From positions 2,232,001 to 2,296,000 of the forward strand of contig NZ_CP069812.1 in the NCBI RefSeq assembly GCF_016894385.1: DNA of 64,000 nt. Direction: 5' to 3'. The stretch is from Cupriavidus oxalaticus (lineage in GTDB: Bacteria; Pseudomonadota; Gammaproteobacteria; Burkholderiales; Burkholderiaceae). Shown piece after piece: positions 35,699 through 44,297 of the stretch. The first letter of the stretch is position 1. Each line of letters begins with the position of its first letter. The position numbers were made by a program, and so were the translations under genes. The notes below the pieces were generated by a model, which saw nothing but the letters and a program-made list of their open reading frames with translations, was not told where the DNA came from and did not search any database.

Positions 35699-36084
35699 AA
35701 CTCCACGCCGACCAGCCCCAGTCGCTGAATACCGTCACGGCCTATGGGCCGGACTATATCGAGATCAACCTCGTCCGCCACACCACCTCGATCCTGGTCA
35801 TGCCCGAAGGCGAGATCCGGCCCTGGCCGGTGAACCGCTTCGAAGACCTCGAGCCGGTTCATTTCGAACAGCTGGCCGAACTCAATCCCGAAGTGGTGCT
35901 GCTTGGCACCGGCTCCCGCCTGCGCTTCCCGCATCCGCGCCTGACCGCGTCGCTGTCGCGCCGCCATGTGGGCGTCGACGCGATGGACATGCAGGCCGCC
36001 TGCCGCACCTACAACATCCTGATGGCCGAGGGGCGCAAGGTAGCTGCGGTGCTGCTGCTCGAGCCGGCTGCCGGAGCCGCCTGA
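35695..36084 (+). CDS. Mth938/DUF498 domain protein
   Basis: 129 residues from GTG 35695; the homologous region begins at once (MKLHADQPQSLNTVTAYGPDYIEIN), which decides the start although the RBS is weak. The Mth938-type fold (related to NDUFAF3) is recognised by NTVTAYGPDYIEIN, SILVMPEGEIRPWPV and the core EVVLLGTGSRLRFPHPRL, followed by GVDAMDMQAACRTYNILMAEGRKVAAVLL. The biochemical function is unknown; eukaryotic relatives help assemble complex I. It is 153 bases upstream of bcp on the same strand. Confidence 0.88.
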   Translation: MKLHADQPQSLNTVTAYGPDYIEINLVRHTTSILVMPEGEIRPWPVNRFEDLEPVHFEQLAELNPEVVLLGTGSRLRFPHPRLTASLSRRHVGVDAMDMQAACRTYNILMAEGRKVAAVLLLEPAAGAA

Positions 36085-36237
36085 TACCGCCTGATGCCGC
36101 AGCAGGACCGCATGGCGCCCACGCAAAGTTGAGCCCACGCCACGCTTGAAGTCCGGGGGGCGCGCCCCAATCTGCTCCCGCTAAGGTGGCAGCCCCCCTT
36201 CCCGAATCTCCCTGCCCCTTGCCAAGGAGCCACAAGA

Positions 36238-36702
36238 ATGACGATCAGTCTCAACAAGGCCGTACCCGACTTCAGCGCGCCGATGACCGGCGACGCCACC
36301 TTCCGCCTTGCCGACTTCCGCGGCAAGACGGTGGTGCTGTACTTCTATCCGAAGGACAACACGCCGGGTTGCACCACGGAGGCCATGAACTTCCGCGATC
36401 AGTATGACGATTTCACCAAGGCCGGCGTGCAGGTGTTCGGCATCTCGCGCGACAGCATCCGCTCGCACGAGAACTTCAAGGCCAAGCTCGAGCTGCCGTT
36501 CGAACTGATCTCCGATGCCGACGAAGCGGTGTGCTCGCTGTTCGATGTCATCAAGATGAAAAAGCTCTATGGCAAGGAGCACCGCGGCATCGAGCGCAGC
36601 ACCTTTGTCATCGACGGCAAGGGCATCCTGCGACACGAGCTGCGCGGCATCAAGGTGCCGAACCATGTCGATCAAGTCCTGGAACTGGTGCGCGCCATCT
36701 GA
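36238..36702 (+). CDS. bcp: Thioredoxin-dependent peroxiredoxin Bcp/PrxQ
   Basis: Reduces H2O2 and alkyl peroxides. 154 residues; the peroxidatic Cys is C45 in NTPGCTTEAMNF. The resolving Cys that E. coli Bcp has five residues later is absent (Met50), and the only other Cys is C99 (DEAVCSLFDV). The protein therefore probably uses a C45-C99 disulfide or acts as a 1-Cys enzyme. AAGGAGCCAC is the RBS. Followed by a candidate small RNA and phoH. Confidence 0.95.
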   Translation: MTISLNKAVPDFSAPMTGDATFRLADFRGKTVVLYFYPKDNTPGCTTEAMNFRDQYDDFTKAGVQVFGISRDSIRSHENFKAKLELPFELISDADEAVCSLFDVIKMKKLYGKEHRGIERSTFVIDGKGILRHELRGIKVPNHVDQVLELVRAI

Positions 36703-36761
36703 GGTCTTGCGTGCCTGCGACACAGCGTACAGCCGGCGCCGCAATGGGTTGGCAAACCCAA

Positions 36762-36790
36762 TTGCCAAACCCGGGACCTTCAGATACATT
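36762..36790 (+). promoter_or_regulatory. Promoter between bcp and phoH
   Basis: TTGCCA (36762-36767), 17-base spacer, TACATT (36785-36790): 5/6 and 4/6 matches to sigma-70 consensus. It is followed 109 bases later by an intrinsic terminator, with no credible gene between. Confidence 0.5.
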
Positions 36791-36796
36791 GGCCCG

Positions 36797-36938
36797 TAAT
36801 GAGTTCAGATTCCGGATGCCACGCTGATTCGACTTCCCGGCCCAGGCGGTTCGCGCCACAGGCCGGTCGCGGACCTGCCGTGTCGCCGGTCCGCAAAGAA
36901 GCCGCCAACCCTGTTATGCAGGCATGGCGGCTTTTTTG
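36797..36938 (+). ncRNA. Candidate small RNA or phoH leader/attenuator
   Basis: A transcript from the promoter at 36762-36790 would begin near 36797 and end at the terminator at 36899-36937, giving about 140 bases. The segment is GC-rich with several CCGG-type stems and no RBS-preceded reading frame. It could be an independent sRNA, or an untranslated leader where termination limits phoH expression. No Rfam family is recognised by eye. The 365-base gap 36703-37067 contains nothing else. Confidence 0.35.
36899..36937 (+). terminator. Intrinsic terminator upstream of phoH
   Basis: AAGCCGCCA (36899-36907) pairs with TGGCGGCTT (36925-36933) and is followed by a run of T to 36937. It is nearly 200 bases past the bcp stop and 130 bases before phoH. 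Confidence 0.85.
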
Positions 36939-37067
36939 TTTGCGCTCATGCCTGTCCGCGCCGGGTGCCTCGCGCATGCATGCCCCGGCTACTGGCCACG
37001 ACGCAGTCGACCGTCGTGGCGCGGACGCCTTAGCCCCTCTCTCGTCCCCCTGAAAGGAAAGCCAAGC

Positions 37068-38771
37068 ATGCCGCTGCCTACCATGCCCGCCAAGCCTGCC
37101 CAATTGCTGGATCCGAGCGAATTCGCTCCGGTCTCCGCGGTGCCCAAGGCCAAGTCCGCCACACAGTCGAAGAAACCTGTGCCGGCACTCGAGCGCGTGG
37201 CATTGCTGGAAACCGGCGAGGCCAAGCCGCCTGCCGTGAAGGCGCGCGCCGCCGGTGGCACCCGAGCCCGCAGCACCGAAACCCCGGCCGGGCCCGCGCC
37301 GACGGCCAGCGCCCCGCCGGTCAGCCTGGTCAAGCCCGTGGCCGGCACCTCGCGCCGCGCGCGCAAGGCCGAAGGCCCGAGCAAGCTGTTCGTGCTCGAC
37401 ACCAACGTGCTGATGCACGACCCGAGCTCGCTCTTCCGCTTCGAGGAACACGACATCTATCTGCCGATGATGACGCTCGAAGAACTGGACAACCACAAGA
37501 AGGGCATGAGCGAAGTCGCGCGCAACGCGCGCATGGTCAGCCGCACGCTCGATTCGCTGGTGGGCGGCACCGACGGCGTGCTCGACGAAGGCTTGCCGCT
37601 GGAAAAGCTCGGCAACCGCGACGCGCAGGGCAAGCTGTTCTTCCAGACGCGGCTGAACGATATCAAGCTGCCCGAGGGCCTGCCGCAGGGCAAGGCCGAC
37701 AACCAGATCCTGGGCGTGGTCAGCGCGCTGCAGCAGCAGTACCCCGAGCGCCAGGTCGTGCTGGTGTCCAAAGACATCAACATGCGCATCAAGGCGCGCG
37801 CACTCGGGCTGCCGGCGGAGGACTACTACAACGACCAGGTCCTGGAAGACAAGGACCTGCTCTACGCGGGCGTGATGCAGTTGCCCGGCGACTTCTGGAC
37901 CAGGCACGGCAAGGGCGTGGAAAGCTGGCAGGATCCCAAGTCCGGCGCGATGTTCTATCGCCTGACCGGCCCGCTGGTGCCCTCCTTCCTGGTCAACCAG
38001 TTCGTCTACCTGGAACCGGTCGACGGCAGCCTGCCGCTGTACGCGCAGGTCAAGGAAATCAACGGCAAGACCGCGCTGCTGCAGACGCTCAAGGACTACA
38101 CGCACCACAAGAACAATGTGTGGAGCGTGACCGCGCGCAACCGCGAGCAGAACTTCGCGCTCAACCTGCTGATGAATCCGGATATCGACTTCGTCACGCT
38201 GCTGGGCCAGGCCGGTACCGGCAAGACGCTGCTGGCGCTGGCGGCGGGCCTGGAGCAGGTGCTCGACCAGAAGCTCTACAACGAGATCATCGTCACCCGC
38301 GCCACGGTGCCGGTCGGCGAGGACATCGGCTTCCTGCCCGGCACCGAGGAAGAGAAGATGCAGCCGTGGATGGGCGCATTCGACGACAACCTCGAAGTGC
38401 TGCAGAAAAGCGACGACAGCGCCGGCGACTGGGGCCGCGCCGCCACGCAGGAGCTGATCCGCTCGCGCATCAAGGTCAAGAGCATGAACTTCATGCGCGG
38501 CCGCACCTTCGTCAACAAGTTCGTCATCATCGACGAGGCGCAGAACCTGACGCCCAAGCAGATGAAGACGCTGGTGACGCGCGCAGGCCCCGGCACCAAG
38601 ATCATCTGCCTGGGCAATATCGCGCAGATCGACACGCCGTACCTGACCGAAGGCTCGTCCGGCCTGACCTACGTGGTGGACCGCTTCAAGGGCTGGAGCC
38701 ACAGCGGGCATATCACGCTGGCGCGCGGCGAGCGCTCGCGCCTGGCCGACCACGCCGGCGACGTACTCTGA
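37068..38771 (+). CDS. PhoH family ATPase with N-terminal PIN domain
   Basis: 567 residues. A disordered Ala/Pro-rich N-terminus (1-100) precedes a PIN nuclease-like domain (about 104-250, KLFVLDTNVLMHDPSSLFRF with acidic residues of the active site). The C-terminal PhoH P-loop domain (about 345-560) follows, with Walker A GQAGTGKTLLAL and Walker B FVIIDEAQNLTPKQMK. This is the PhoH2 (YlaK-like) architecture, linked in other bacteria to RNA helicase/RNase activity. AAAGGAAA precedes the ATG; an earlier frame extension is not coding-like. Cytoplasmic. Possible link to phosphate status through pitA further on is only positional. Confidence 0.93.
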   Translation: MPLPTMPAKPAQLLDPSEFAPVSAVPKAKSATQSKKPVPALERVALLETGEAKPPAVKARAAGGTRARSTETPAGPAPTASAPPVSLVKPVAGTSRRARKAEGPSKLFVLDTNVLMHDPSSLFRFEEHDIYLPMMTLEELDNHKKGMSEVARNARMVSRTLDSLVGGTDGVLDEGLPLEKLGNRDAQGKLFFQTRLNDIKLPEGLPQGKADNQILGVVSALQQQYPERQVVLVSKDINMRIKARALGLPAEDYYNDQVLEDKDLLYAGVMQLPGDFWTRHGKGVESWQDPKSGAMFYRLTGPLVPSFLVNQFVYLEPVDGSLPLYAQVKEINGKTALLQTLKDYTHHKNNVWSVTARNREQNFALNLLMNPDIDFVTLLGQAGTGKTLLALAAGLEQVLDQKLYNEIIVTRATVPVGEDIGFLPGTEEEKMQPWMGAFDDNLEVLQKSDDSAGDWGRAATQELIRSRIKVKSMNFMRGRTFVNKFVIIDEAQNLTPKQMKTLVTRAGPGTKIICLGNIAQIDTPYLTEGSSGLTYVVDRFKGWSHSGHITLARGERSRLADHAGDVL

Positions 38772-38899
38772 CGCGGGCGGCAGCCGGGGCGCCTGCCTTG
38801 AGGCCGGTGCCCCGGCCCGCTGTCGTGAACGGCAAGCACAATGCGGCTATGATGTCCGCACATCCGCTTGTTGTCCCGCACCCCCAACCGGAGGCGTCG

Positions 38900-39307
38900 A
38901 TGAACCAACAGCATCTCCGCCTGGCCGCGCTGATTGGCGCTGCCATGGCCCTGGCCTGCCCGCTGCAGGCACGCGCCGCGGCCGACGACCTGGTGATCCG
39001 CACCATGGGCCCGGTCAGCTATGTCTGCGGCGGTGTCGCCGAAGACGAGCGCCAGGCGCTTGCCGCGCGCGAGAAGGATTTCAATATCGGCATCCTGTTC
39101 ACGCAGGGCGCCGCGGGCGAGTTCCTGTCCGACGTCGCGGTCAAGCTGGTGCGCGACGAACAGGAGGTCGCAACCTTTCGCGCCGCCGGACCCCGCTGCC
39201 TGATACGTGCGCCGGAAGGCAGCTACAATATCGAAGCCACTTACAACGGCCAGGCCAGGTCGATCAAGGTCAGCACCGGTACGCGCAACGCCCAGCTACG
39301 CTGGTAG
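38900..39307 (+). CDS. Exported hypothetical protein
   Basis: 135 residues; GGAGG lies 6 bases before this ATG. A clear signal peptide (LRLAALIGAAMALACPLQARAAA, cut near residue 27). The mature part has two Cys (VSYVCGGVAEDE, GPRCLIRAPEG) and a short beta-rich C-terminus (SYNIEATYNGQARSIKVSTGT) resembling a carboxypeptidase-regulatory or transthyretin-like strand pattern. Probably periplasmic with one disulfide. No function is known to me. It lies 128 bases after phoH and 47 bases before the NlpC/P60 gene on the same strand. Confidence 0.8.
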   Translation: MNQQHLRLAALIGAAMALACPLQARAAADDLVIRTMGPVSYVCGGVAEDERQALAAREKDFNIGILFTQGAAGEFLSDVAVKLVRDEQEVATFRAAGPRCLIRAPEGSYNIEATYNGQARSIKVSTGTRNAQLRW

Positions 39308-39354
39308 CGGCAAGGTTGCCGGTGCGCCGGCAGGCCGGCGACCGGAATCCAGGC

Positions 39355-40032
39355 ATGCCATTGCGCCGTACCAGCAGCTCTTCCAATCCTCCCACACCGC
39401 CAGGCCCGCTCGCCCGGGCCGGCCTGCCGCTGCTCTGCGCCGCCGCACTGCTGCTGGCAGCGTGCGCCAGCTCCCCATCCTCTCGCCATGGCAGCTTGCC
39501 GCGTGCACCCGGCAAGCCCATGGTCGATCCCAGCGCCGGACTGGAGGAGATCTCGATCCAGGCGATGTCGCTGGTCGGCACGCCTTACCGCTACGGCGGC
39601 AACACGCCGGATGCCGGTTTCGACTGCAGCGGACTGGTGCGCTATGTGGTATCCCGTGCCGCCAACGTCAACCTGCCGCGCACCACCGAAGCCATGGGCA
39701 CCCGCGGCACCATGCTTGACCGCAGCGAAGTCGCTTCGGGCGACCTCGTGTTCTTCAACACCACCGGACGCGCCAACTCGCACGTCGGCATCTACGTCGG
39801 CCAGAACCGCTTTGTCCATGCGCCATCGTCTGGTGGCACCGTCCGGCTGGAGGACATGGGCAAGCCTTACTGGGCCTCGCGCTACAACGGCGCGCGGCGG
39901 GTGGTTGCCGGCGCGATCAACCTGCCGCCGCCCGCGCCGGCGACACCGGCCCCGGTCCCGGTCCCGCTGGTGCCGCAACCGGCCCCGCTGCCCGACGACG
40001 ACGATCCCATCGCCGCCTTCGCCAACCGCTGA
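39355..40032 (+). CDS. NlpC/P60 cysteine peptidase lipoprotein
   Basis: 225 residues. The signal sequence ends in a lipobox (ALLLAAC), so the product is a lipid-anchored envelope protein. The NlpC/P60 domain (about 65-190) has the catalytic Cys in DAGFDCSGLV, His in ANSHVGIYVG and the third polar residue in FVHAPSSGG; such enzymes cut D-gamma-Glu-meso-Dap bonds in peptidoglycan stems. A Pro-rich tail (PAPATPAPVPVPLVPQPAP) of about 40 residues ends in DDDDPIAAFANR. The start is the first ATG (39355); a TTG 39 bases upstream is unlikely. Ends before a perfect bidirectional terminator. Confidence 0.92.
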   Translation: MPLRRTSSSSNPPTPPGPLARAGLPLLCAAALLLAACASSPSSRHGSLPRAPGKPMVDPSAGLEEISIQAMSLVGTPYRYGGNTPDAGFDCSGLVRYVVSRAANVNLPRTTEAMGTRGTMLDRSEVASGDLVFFNTTGRANSHVGIYVGQNRFVHAPSSGGTVRLEDMGKPYWASRYNGARRVVAGAINLPPPAPATPAPVPVPLVPQPAPLPDDDDPIAAFANR

Positions 40033-40053
40033 GCGCCCGGCGCGCGGGCAAAC

Positions 40054-40081
40054 AAAAAGCCAGGCAGCTGCCTGGCTTTTT
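40054..40081. terminator. Bidirectional terminator between the NlpC/P60 gene and pitA
   Basis: AAAAAGCCAGGCAG and CTGCCTGGCTTTTT form a perfect 28-base palindrome with T/A runs on both sides. It serves the plus-strand NlpC/P60 gene and the minus-strand pitA. Confidence 0.92.
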
Positions 40082-40113
40082 GCAAGACCATCCAATCCCG
40101 CGTTACAGGATAG

Positions 40114-41121
40114 TTACAGGATATGCCGGCCGATCCACCATGCGATCGCCGCCATGAAGGCCGATGCCGGAATCGTCAGCACCCAGGCCCACACGATATT
40201 GCCGGCCACGCCCCAGCGCACCGCCGACATCTTCTGCGAGGAGCCGACCCCGACGATGGCACCGGTGATCGTATGCGTGGTGGACACCGGCACGCCCAGC
40301 GCCGAGGCAAAGAACAGCGTCATCGCACCGCCGGTCTCCGCGCAGAAGCCGCCCACGGGCTTGAGCTTGGTGATCTTCTGGCCCATGGTGCGCACGATGC
40401 GCCAGCCGCCGAACAGCGTGCCCATGCCGATGGCCACGTAGCAGCTGACGATCACCCACGTCGGCGGCGGATCGCCGGCCAGCACATGGCCGCTGGCGAT
40501 CAGCAGCATCCAGATGATGCCGATGGTCTTCTGTGCGTCATTGCCGCCGTGCCCCAGGCTGTACAGCGAAGCCGATACCAGTTGCAGCCGCCGGAACCAG
40601 CGGTCAACGCGCGATGGCGGCGTGCGGAAAAAGGTCCAGCCGACGACGACCATCATCAGCGAACCCAGCAGGAAGCCGAGGAAAGGCGACACCAGGATGA
40701 ACGCCACCGTCTTCAGCAGGCCGCTGGCAACCAGCGCGCCAGTGCCGGCCTTGGCCACCGCGGCACCCACCAGCCCGCCGATCAGCGCATGCGACGACGA
40801 CGACGGAATCCCGTAGTACCAGGTGATGACGTTCCACGCGATCGCCCCGACCAGCGCGCCGAAGATGACATAGTGGTCAACGACACCACCCTGGATGGTG
40901 CCGGTTCCGACCGTGGCCGCCACCTTCAGGTGGAACACGAAGATCGCGACGACGTTGCACATCGCCGCCATCGCCACCGCATGGTGCGGCTTGAGCACGC
41001 CCGTGGACACCACCGTGGCGATCGAGTTGGCTGCGTCGTGGAAGCCGTTCATGAAGTCGAACAGCAGCGCGAGCGCCACCAGCAGGGCAATCACCCACAG
41101 GCTCATTTGAATGGTCTGCAT
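40114..41121 (-). CDS. pitA: Low-affinity phosphate (metal-phosphate) transporter PitA
   Basis: Proton-coupled inorganic phosphate permease of the PiT family. 335 residues, about ten spans. The duplicated signature is present: FDFMNGFHDAANSIATVV near residue 22 and SLGHGGNDAQKTIGI near 193, with the PVSTTHTITGAIVGVG block near 275. It is shorter than the 499-residue E. coli PitA and lacks the long central loop, as in many PiT proteins paired with DUF47. 13 bases follow the DUF47 gene. Confidence 0.94.
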   Translation of the reverse strand: MQTIQMSLWVIALLVALALLFDFMNGFHDAANSIATVVSTGVLKPHHAVAMAAMCNVVAIFVFHLKVAATVGTGTIQGGVVDHYVIFGALVGAIAWNVITWYYGIPSSSSHALIGGLVGAAVAKAGTGALVASGLLKTVAFILVSPFLGFLLGSLMMVVVGWTFFRTPPSRVDRWFRRLQLVSASLYSLGHGGNDAQKTIGIIWMLLIASGHVLAGDPPPTWVIVSCYVAIGMGTLFGGWRIVRTMGQKITKLKPVGGFCAETGGAMTLFFASALGVPVSTTHTITGAIVGVGSSQKMSAVRWGVAGNIVWAWVLTIPASAFMAAIAWWIGRHIL

Positions 41122-41134
41122 GCCGATTGCCGCC

Positions 41135-41761
41135 TCAGGCGTTTTCCAGGACGATGCCTTCGATGATATTGGCGACGTCCTCGCACTTGTCGGTGATCGT
41201 CTCGAGCTGTTCGTAGATGGCCTTCAGCTTGATCAGGCGCTTGACGTCGGTCTCGTCCCGGAACAGCTTGGACATGGCCGAACGCATCACGCGGTCGGCC
41301 TCGGACTCGAGCTGGTCGATCTGCTGGGCGGTCTTCAGGATGGTGCTGGCGTTGCCCATGTCCTCGAGCAGGCCCACCGCGATCTTGACCTGGTCGCAGC
41401 ACTGCACGCAGATCGCGGCGAGGCGCAGCGCCTCGTCGGTCAGGTTGGTCACGTCATACAGGGAGATGGTCTCGGCCACGTCTTCCATCAGGTCCAGGAT
41501 ATCGTCCATGGTCGTGATGAGCTTGTGGATCTCGTCGCGGTCCAGCGGCGTGATGAAAGTCTTGTGCAGCAGGTCGATGGTGTCGTGCGTGATCCGGTCG
41601 GCCTTCTTCTCGGTGGCCTGGACGCGGCGGGCATGCGCCTCGGCGTTGGGCAGGTCGTTGACCAGGGCCTGGAGCTCGTGGGCGGCGGTCACCGCGCAGT
41701 CGGCGTGCTGGTTGAAATATTCGAAGAACTTGCCCTCTGTGGGCATGAATCGGCCGAACAT
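41135..41761 (-). CDS. DUF47 (PhoU-like) Pit accessory protein
   Basis: 208 residues, all-helical PhoU-like family DUF47. MFGRFMPTEGKFFEYFNQHADC is the typical start; EKKADRITHDTIDLLHKTFITPLDRDEIHKLITTMDDILDLMEDVAE carries the metal-binding E/DxxxD repeats. It modulates the adjacent Pit transporter in other bacteria. The start is fixed by AAGGAA in front of MFGRF. First gene of the two-gene operon. Confidence 0.94.
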   Translation of the reverse strand: MFGRFMPTEGKFFEYFNQHADCAVTAAHELQALVNDLPNAEAHARRVQATEKKADRITHDTIDLLHKTFITPLDRDEIHKLITTMDDILDLMEDVAETISLYDVTNLTDEALRLAAICVQCCDQVKIAVGLLEDMGNASTILKTAQQIDQLESEADRVMRSAMSKLFRDETDVKRLIKLKAIYEQLETITDKCEDVANIIEGIVLENA

Positions 41762-41953
41762 GGAATGTTCCTTAAGGCGGCGCATGTAGCGCTGCTGATG
41801 TGTTGCAGATGGATTGAACGCGAAGCACGACAGCCGCCGGGTGGGCGGTTGTCATCAAAGCGCAATATTTTACAGGGTTACGCGGACACTGCCCGCCAAT
41901 TTGGCACAAACGAGACGGCCTGCGGCGCGATCTCGCGGGCGGGCTTGACTTCG

Positions 41954-43345
41954 TCAGGTGTCGTTGTCGAAGAACGCCGGGCCGCCGGTGAAGTTGTCGA
42001 ACTTGGTGAACTGGCCCAGGAAGGTCAGCCGCACCGTGCCGATCGGGCCGTTACGCTGCTTGCCGATAATGATTTCGGCGGTGCCCTTGTCCTGCGAATC
42101 GGGGTTGTAGACTTCGTCGCGGTAGATGAACAGGATCACGTCGGCATCCTGTTCGATAGCGCCGGATTCGCGCAGGTCGGACATCACCGGACGCTTGTTC
42201 GGGCGCTGCTCCAGGCTTCGGTTCAGCTGCGACAGCGCGATCACCGGGCAGTTGAGCTCCTTGGCCAGGCCCTTCAGCGAACGGGAGATTTCTGAAATTT
42301 CCGTCGCGCGGTTCTCACCGCCGCCGGAGCCCGACATCAGCTGCAGGTAGTCGATGATGATCAGGCCGAGCTGCCCGCACTGGCGCGCCAGGCGACGCGA
42401 GCGCGCCCGCAGTTCCATCGGGTTCAGCGCCGGGGTTTCGTCGATGAACAGCTGTGCATCGTTCATGCGCTGGATGGCATGCGTCAGGCGCGGCCAGTCT
42501 TCATCCAGCAGGCGGCCGGTACGCAGCCGGTGCTGGTCCAGCCGGCCCACAGAGCCGAGCATACGCATGGCCAGCTGCGTGCCCGCCATTTCCATCGAGA
42601 ACACCGCCACCGGCAGGCCCTGCTCCACCGCCACGTGCTCGCCGATGTTCAGCGAGAACGCGGTCTTGCCCATCGACGGACGGCCGGCCACGATGATCAG
42701 GTCGCCACCCTGCATGCCGCTGGTCATCCGGTCCAGGTCCACGAAGCCCGTGGGCACGCCGGTCACGTCGCTGGTGCTGTCGCGATGGTAAAGCTCGTCG
42801 ATCCGCTCCACCACCTGCGTCAGCAGCGGCTGGATTTCCTGGAAGCCGGCCTGGCCGCGCGCGCCTTCCTCGGCGATCGCAAACACCTTGGATTCGGCTT
42901 CGTCCAGCAGTTCGCGGACTTCCCGCCCCTTGGGCGCGAAGGCGGCCGAGGCGATGTCGTCGGCCACGGTGACCAGCTTGCGCAACACCGCACGCTCGCG
43001 CACGATTTCCGCGTAGCGGCGGATATTGGCCGCGCTGGGCGTGTTCTGTGCCAGCGAATTCAGGTACGCCAGCCCGCCAACCTCCTCGGCCTTGCCCGCA
43101 ACCTGCAGCATTTCGTAGACCGTGATCACGTCGGCCGGCTTGGTGGCCGAGATCAACCGGGCGATGCTCTGGAAGATCATCCGGTGGTCGAAGCGGTAGA
43201 AATCCGCCTCCGAAAGGAAGTCCGCAATGCGGTCCCAGGCGGCATTGTCCAGCAGCAGGCCACCGAGCACCGACTGCTCGGCTTCGATGGAATGCGGCGG
43301 AACCTTGAGGTTGTCGAGTTGGGGGTCGGCGACGGGCGCGTTCAT
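41954..43345 (-). CDS. dnaB: Replicative DNA helicase DnaB
   Basis: 463 residues: N-terminal primase-interacting helical domain (to about 150), linker, and RecA-like C-domain with Walker A GRPSMGKTAFSLN, Walker B LIIIDYLQLM and QLNRSLEQRPNKRP. No intein interrupts the P-loop. Forms the hexameric helicase loaded at the origin and at restart sites. It follows rplI by 186 bases, beyond the rplI terminator, so it has its own promoter. Confidence 0.98.
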   Translation of the reverse strand: MNAPVADPQLDNLKVPPHSIEAEQSVLGGLLLDNAAWDRIADFLSEADFYRFDHRMIFQSIARLISATKPADVITVYEMLQVAGKAEEVGGLAYLNSLAQNTPSAANIRRYAEIVRERAVLRKLVTVADDIASAAFAPKGREVRELLDEAESKVFAIAEEGARGQAGFQEIQPLLTQVVERIDELYHRDSTSDVTGVPTGFVDLDRMTSGMQGGDLIIVAGRPSMGKTAFSLNIGEHVAVEQGLPVAVFSMEMAGTQLAMRMLGSVGRLDQHRLRTGRLLDEDWPRLTHAIQRMNDAQLFIDETPALNPMELRARSRRLARQCGQLGLIIIDYLQLMSGSGGGENRATEISEISRSLKGLAKELNCPVIALSQLNRSLEQRPNKRPVMSDLRESGAIEQDADVILFIYRDEVYNPDSQDKGTAEIIIGKQRNGPIGTVRLTFLGQFTKFDNFTGGPAFFDNDT

Positions 43346-43449
43346 GGGGAGGGATTATAACGGCGGGGCGCTGGCAGGAGGACGCACTACAGCGGACATT
43401 TGCCCGACATCTGCCTGACATCTGCCAGCCAGCGCAAGCGGGACAACAA

Positions 43450-43479
43450 AAAAGGCAGGAGCCAGGGCTCCTGCCTTTT
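43450..43479 (-). terminator. Intrinsic terminator of the rpsF-priB-rpsR-rplI operon
   Basis: AAAAGGCAGGAG (43450-43461) pairs with CTCCTGCCTTTT (43468-43479), and a TTTTTTG run follows on the minus strand. Located 50 bases past the rplI stop. Confidence 0.92.
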
Positions 43480-43531
43480 CTGCTTGCAGTGCTTCACGCG
43501 GCGCCGCGGCGCGGCACCGCTGCAACAGGTT

Positions 43532-43984
43532 TTAGACCTGCTCGCCCAGCACCGACACAGTCACGTCGACCACGACGTCGGTGTGCAGCGCGACGCTGAT
43601 CGGGTGGTCGCCCACCATCTTCAGCGGGCCGTTCGGCAGGCGAACCTGAGCCTTCTCGACCTTGAAGCCCTGGCCTTCCAGTGCCACGGCGACGTCGGCG
43701 TTGGTGACCGAGCCGAACAGACGGCCGTCCACACCCGACTTCTGGCTGATCTGGACGGTCAGGCCGTTCAGCTTCTCGCCTTCGGCTTGCGCGGCGGCCA
43801 GCTTCTCGGCAGCGGCCTTTTCCAGCTCGGCGCGCTTGACTTCGAACTCGCCGATCGCGGTTTGCGTGGCGCGGCGCGCCTTTTTCGACGGGATCAGGAA
43901 GTTACGTGCGTAACCGTCCTTCACCTTGACGATGTCACCCAGGTTGCCCAGGTTGATGACTTTTTCCAGCAGAATGACTTGCAT
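43532..43984 (-). CDS. rplI: 50S ribosomal protein L9
   Basis: 150 residues. [32 protein letters not shown] is the conserved N-domain that binds 23S rRNA; the long central helix and the C-domain ([13 protein letters not shown]) follow. Last gene of the ribosomal operon, 31 bases after rpsR. Confidence 0.98.
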   Translation of the reverse strand: MQVILLEKVINLGNLGDIVKVKDGYARNFLIPSKKARRATQTAIGEFEVKRAELEKAAAEKLAAAQAEGEKLNGLTVQISQKSGVDGRLFGSVTNADVAVALEGQGFKVEKAQVRLPNGPLKMVGDHPISVALHTDVVVDVTVSVLGEQV

Positions 43985-44015
43985 CGTATTTTCTCCGTTA
44001 CGGACCTAGGGCCTA

Positions 44016-44294
44016 TCAGTTCTTGTGCAGGTCGGTGTACGGCATCAGCGCGAGGAAACGCGCGCGCTTGATGGCCGTATCCAGCTGACGCTGATAGTGG
44101 GCCTTGGTACCGGTCAGGCGGGCCGGCGTGATCTTGCCGTTGTCGCCGATGAAGTCCTTCAGGGTGTCCAGATCCTTGTAGTCGATCTGTTCCACGCCAG
44201 CCACGGTGAAGCGGCAGAAGCGCTTGCGCTTGAACAGCGGGTTCTGTTGCTGGAAGCGCTTCTTGTTCTTGTTGTCACGTTTGACGAATGCCAT
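44016..44294 (-). CDS. rpsR: 30S ribosomal protein S18
   Basis: 92 residues with the S18 core [25 protein letters not shown] and a basic N-terminus. It starts 3 bases after the priB stop, which means probable translational coupling. Confidence 0.98.
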
Positions 44295-44297
44295 GAT

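Noticed and set aside
36797..36938. Similarity of GGTCCGCAAAGAAGCCGCC (near 36885) to the tetraloop of SRP (4.5S) RNA
   Set aside because: The tetraloop stem would contain a C-A mismatch and the GGAA loop is altered. The flanking helix is not visible, so chance resemblance is likelier.
41954..43345. Possible intein or split in dnaB
   Set aside because: Length 463 and uninterrupted P-loop and C-terminal motifs show a normal DnaB.
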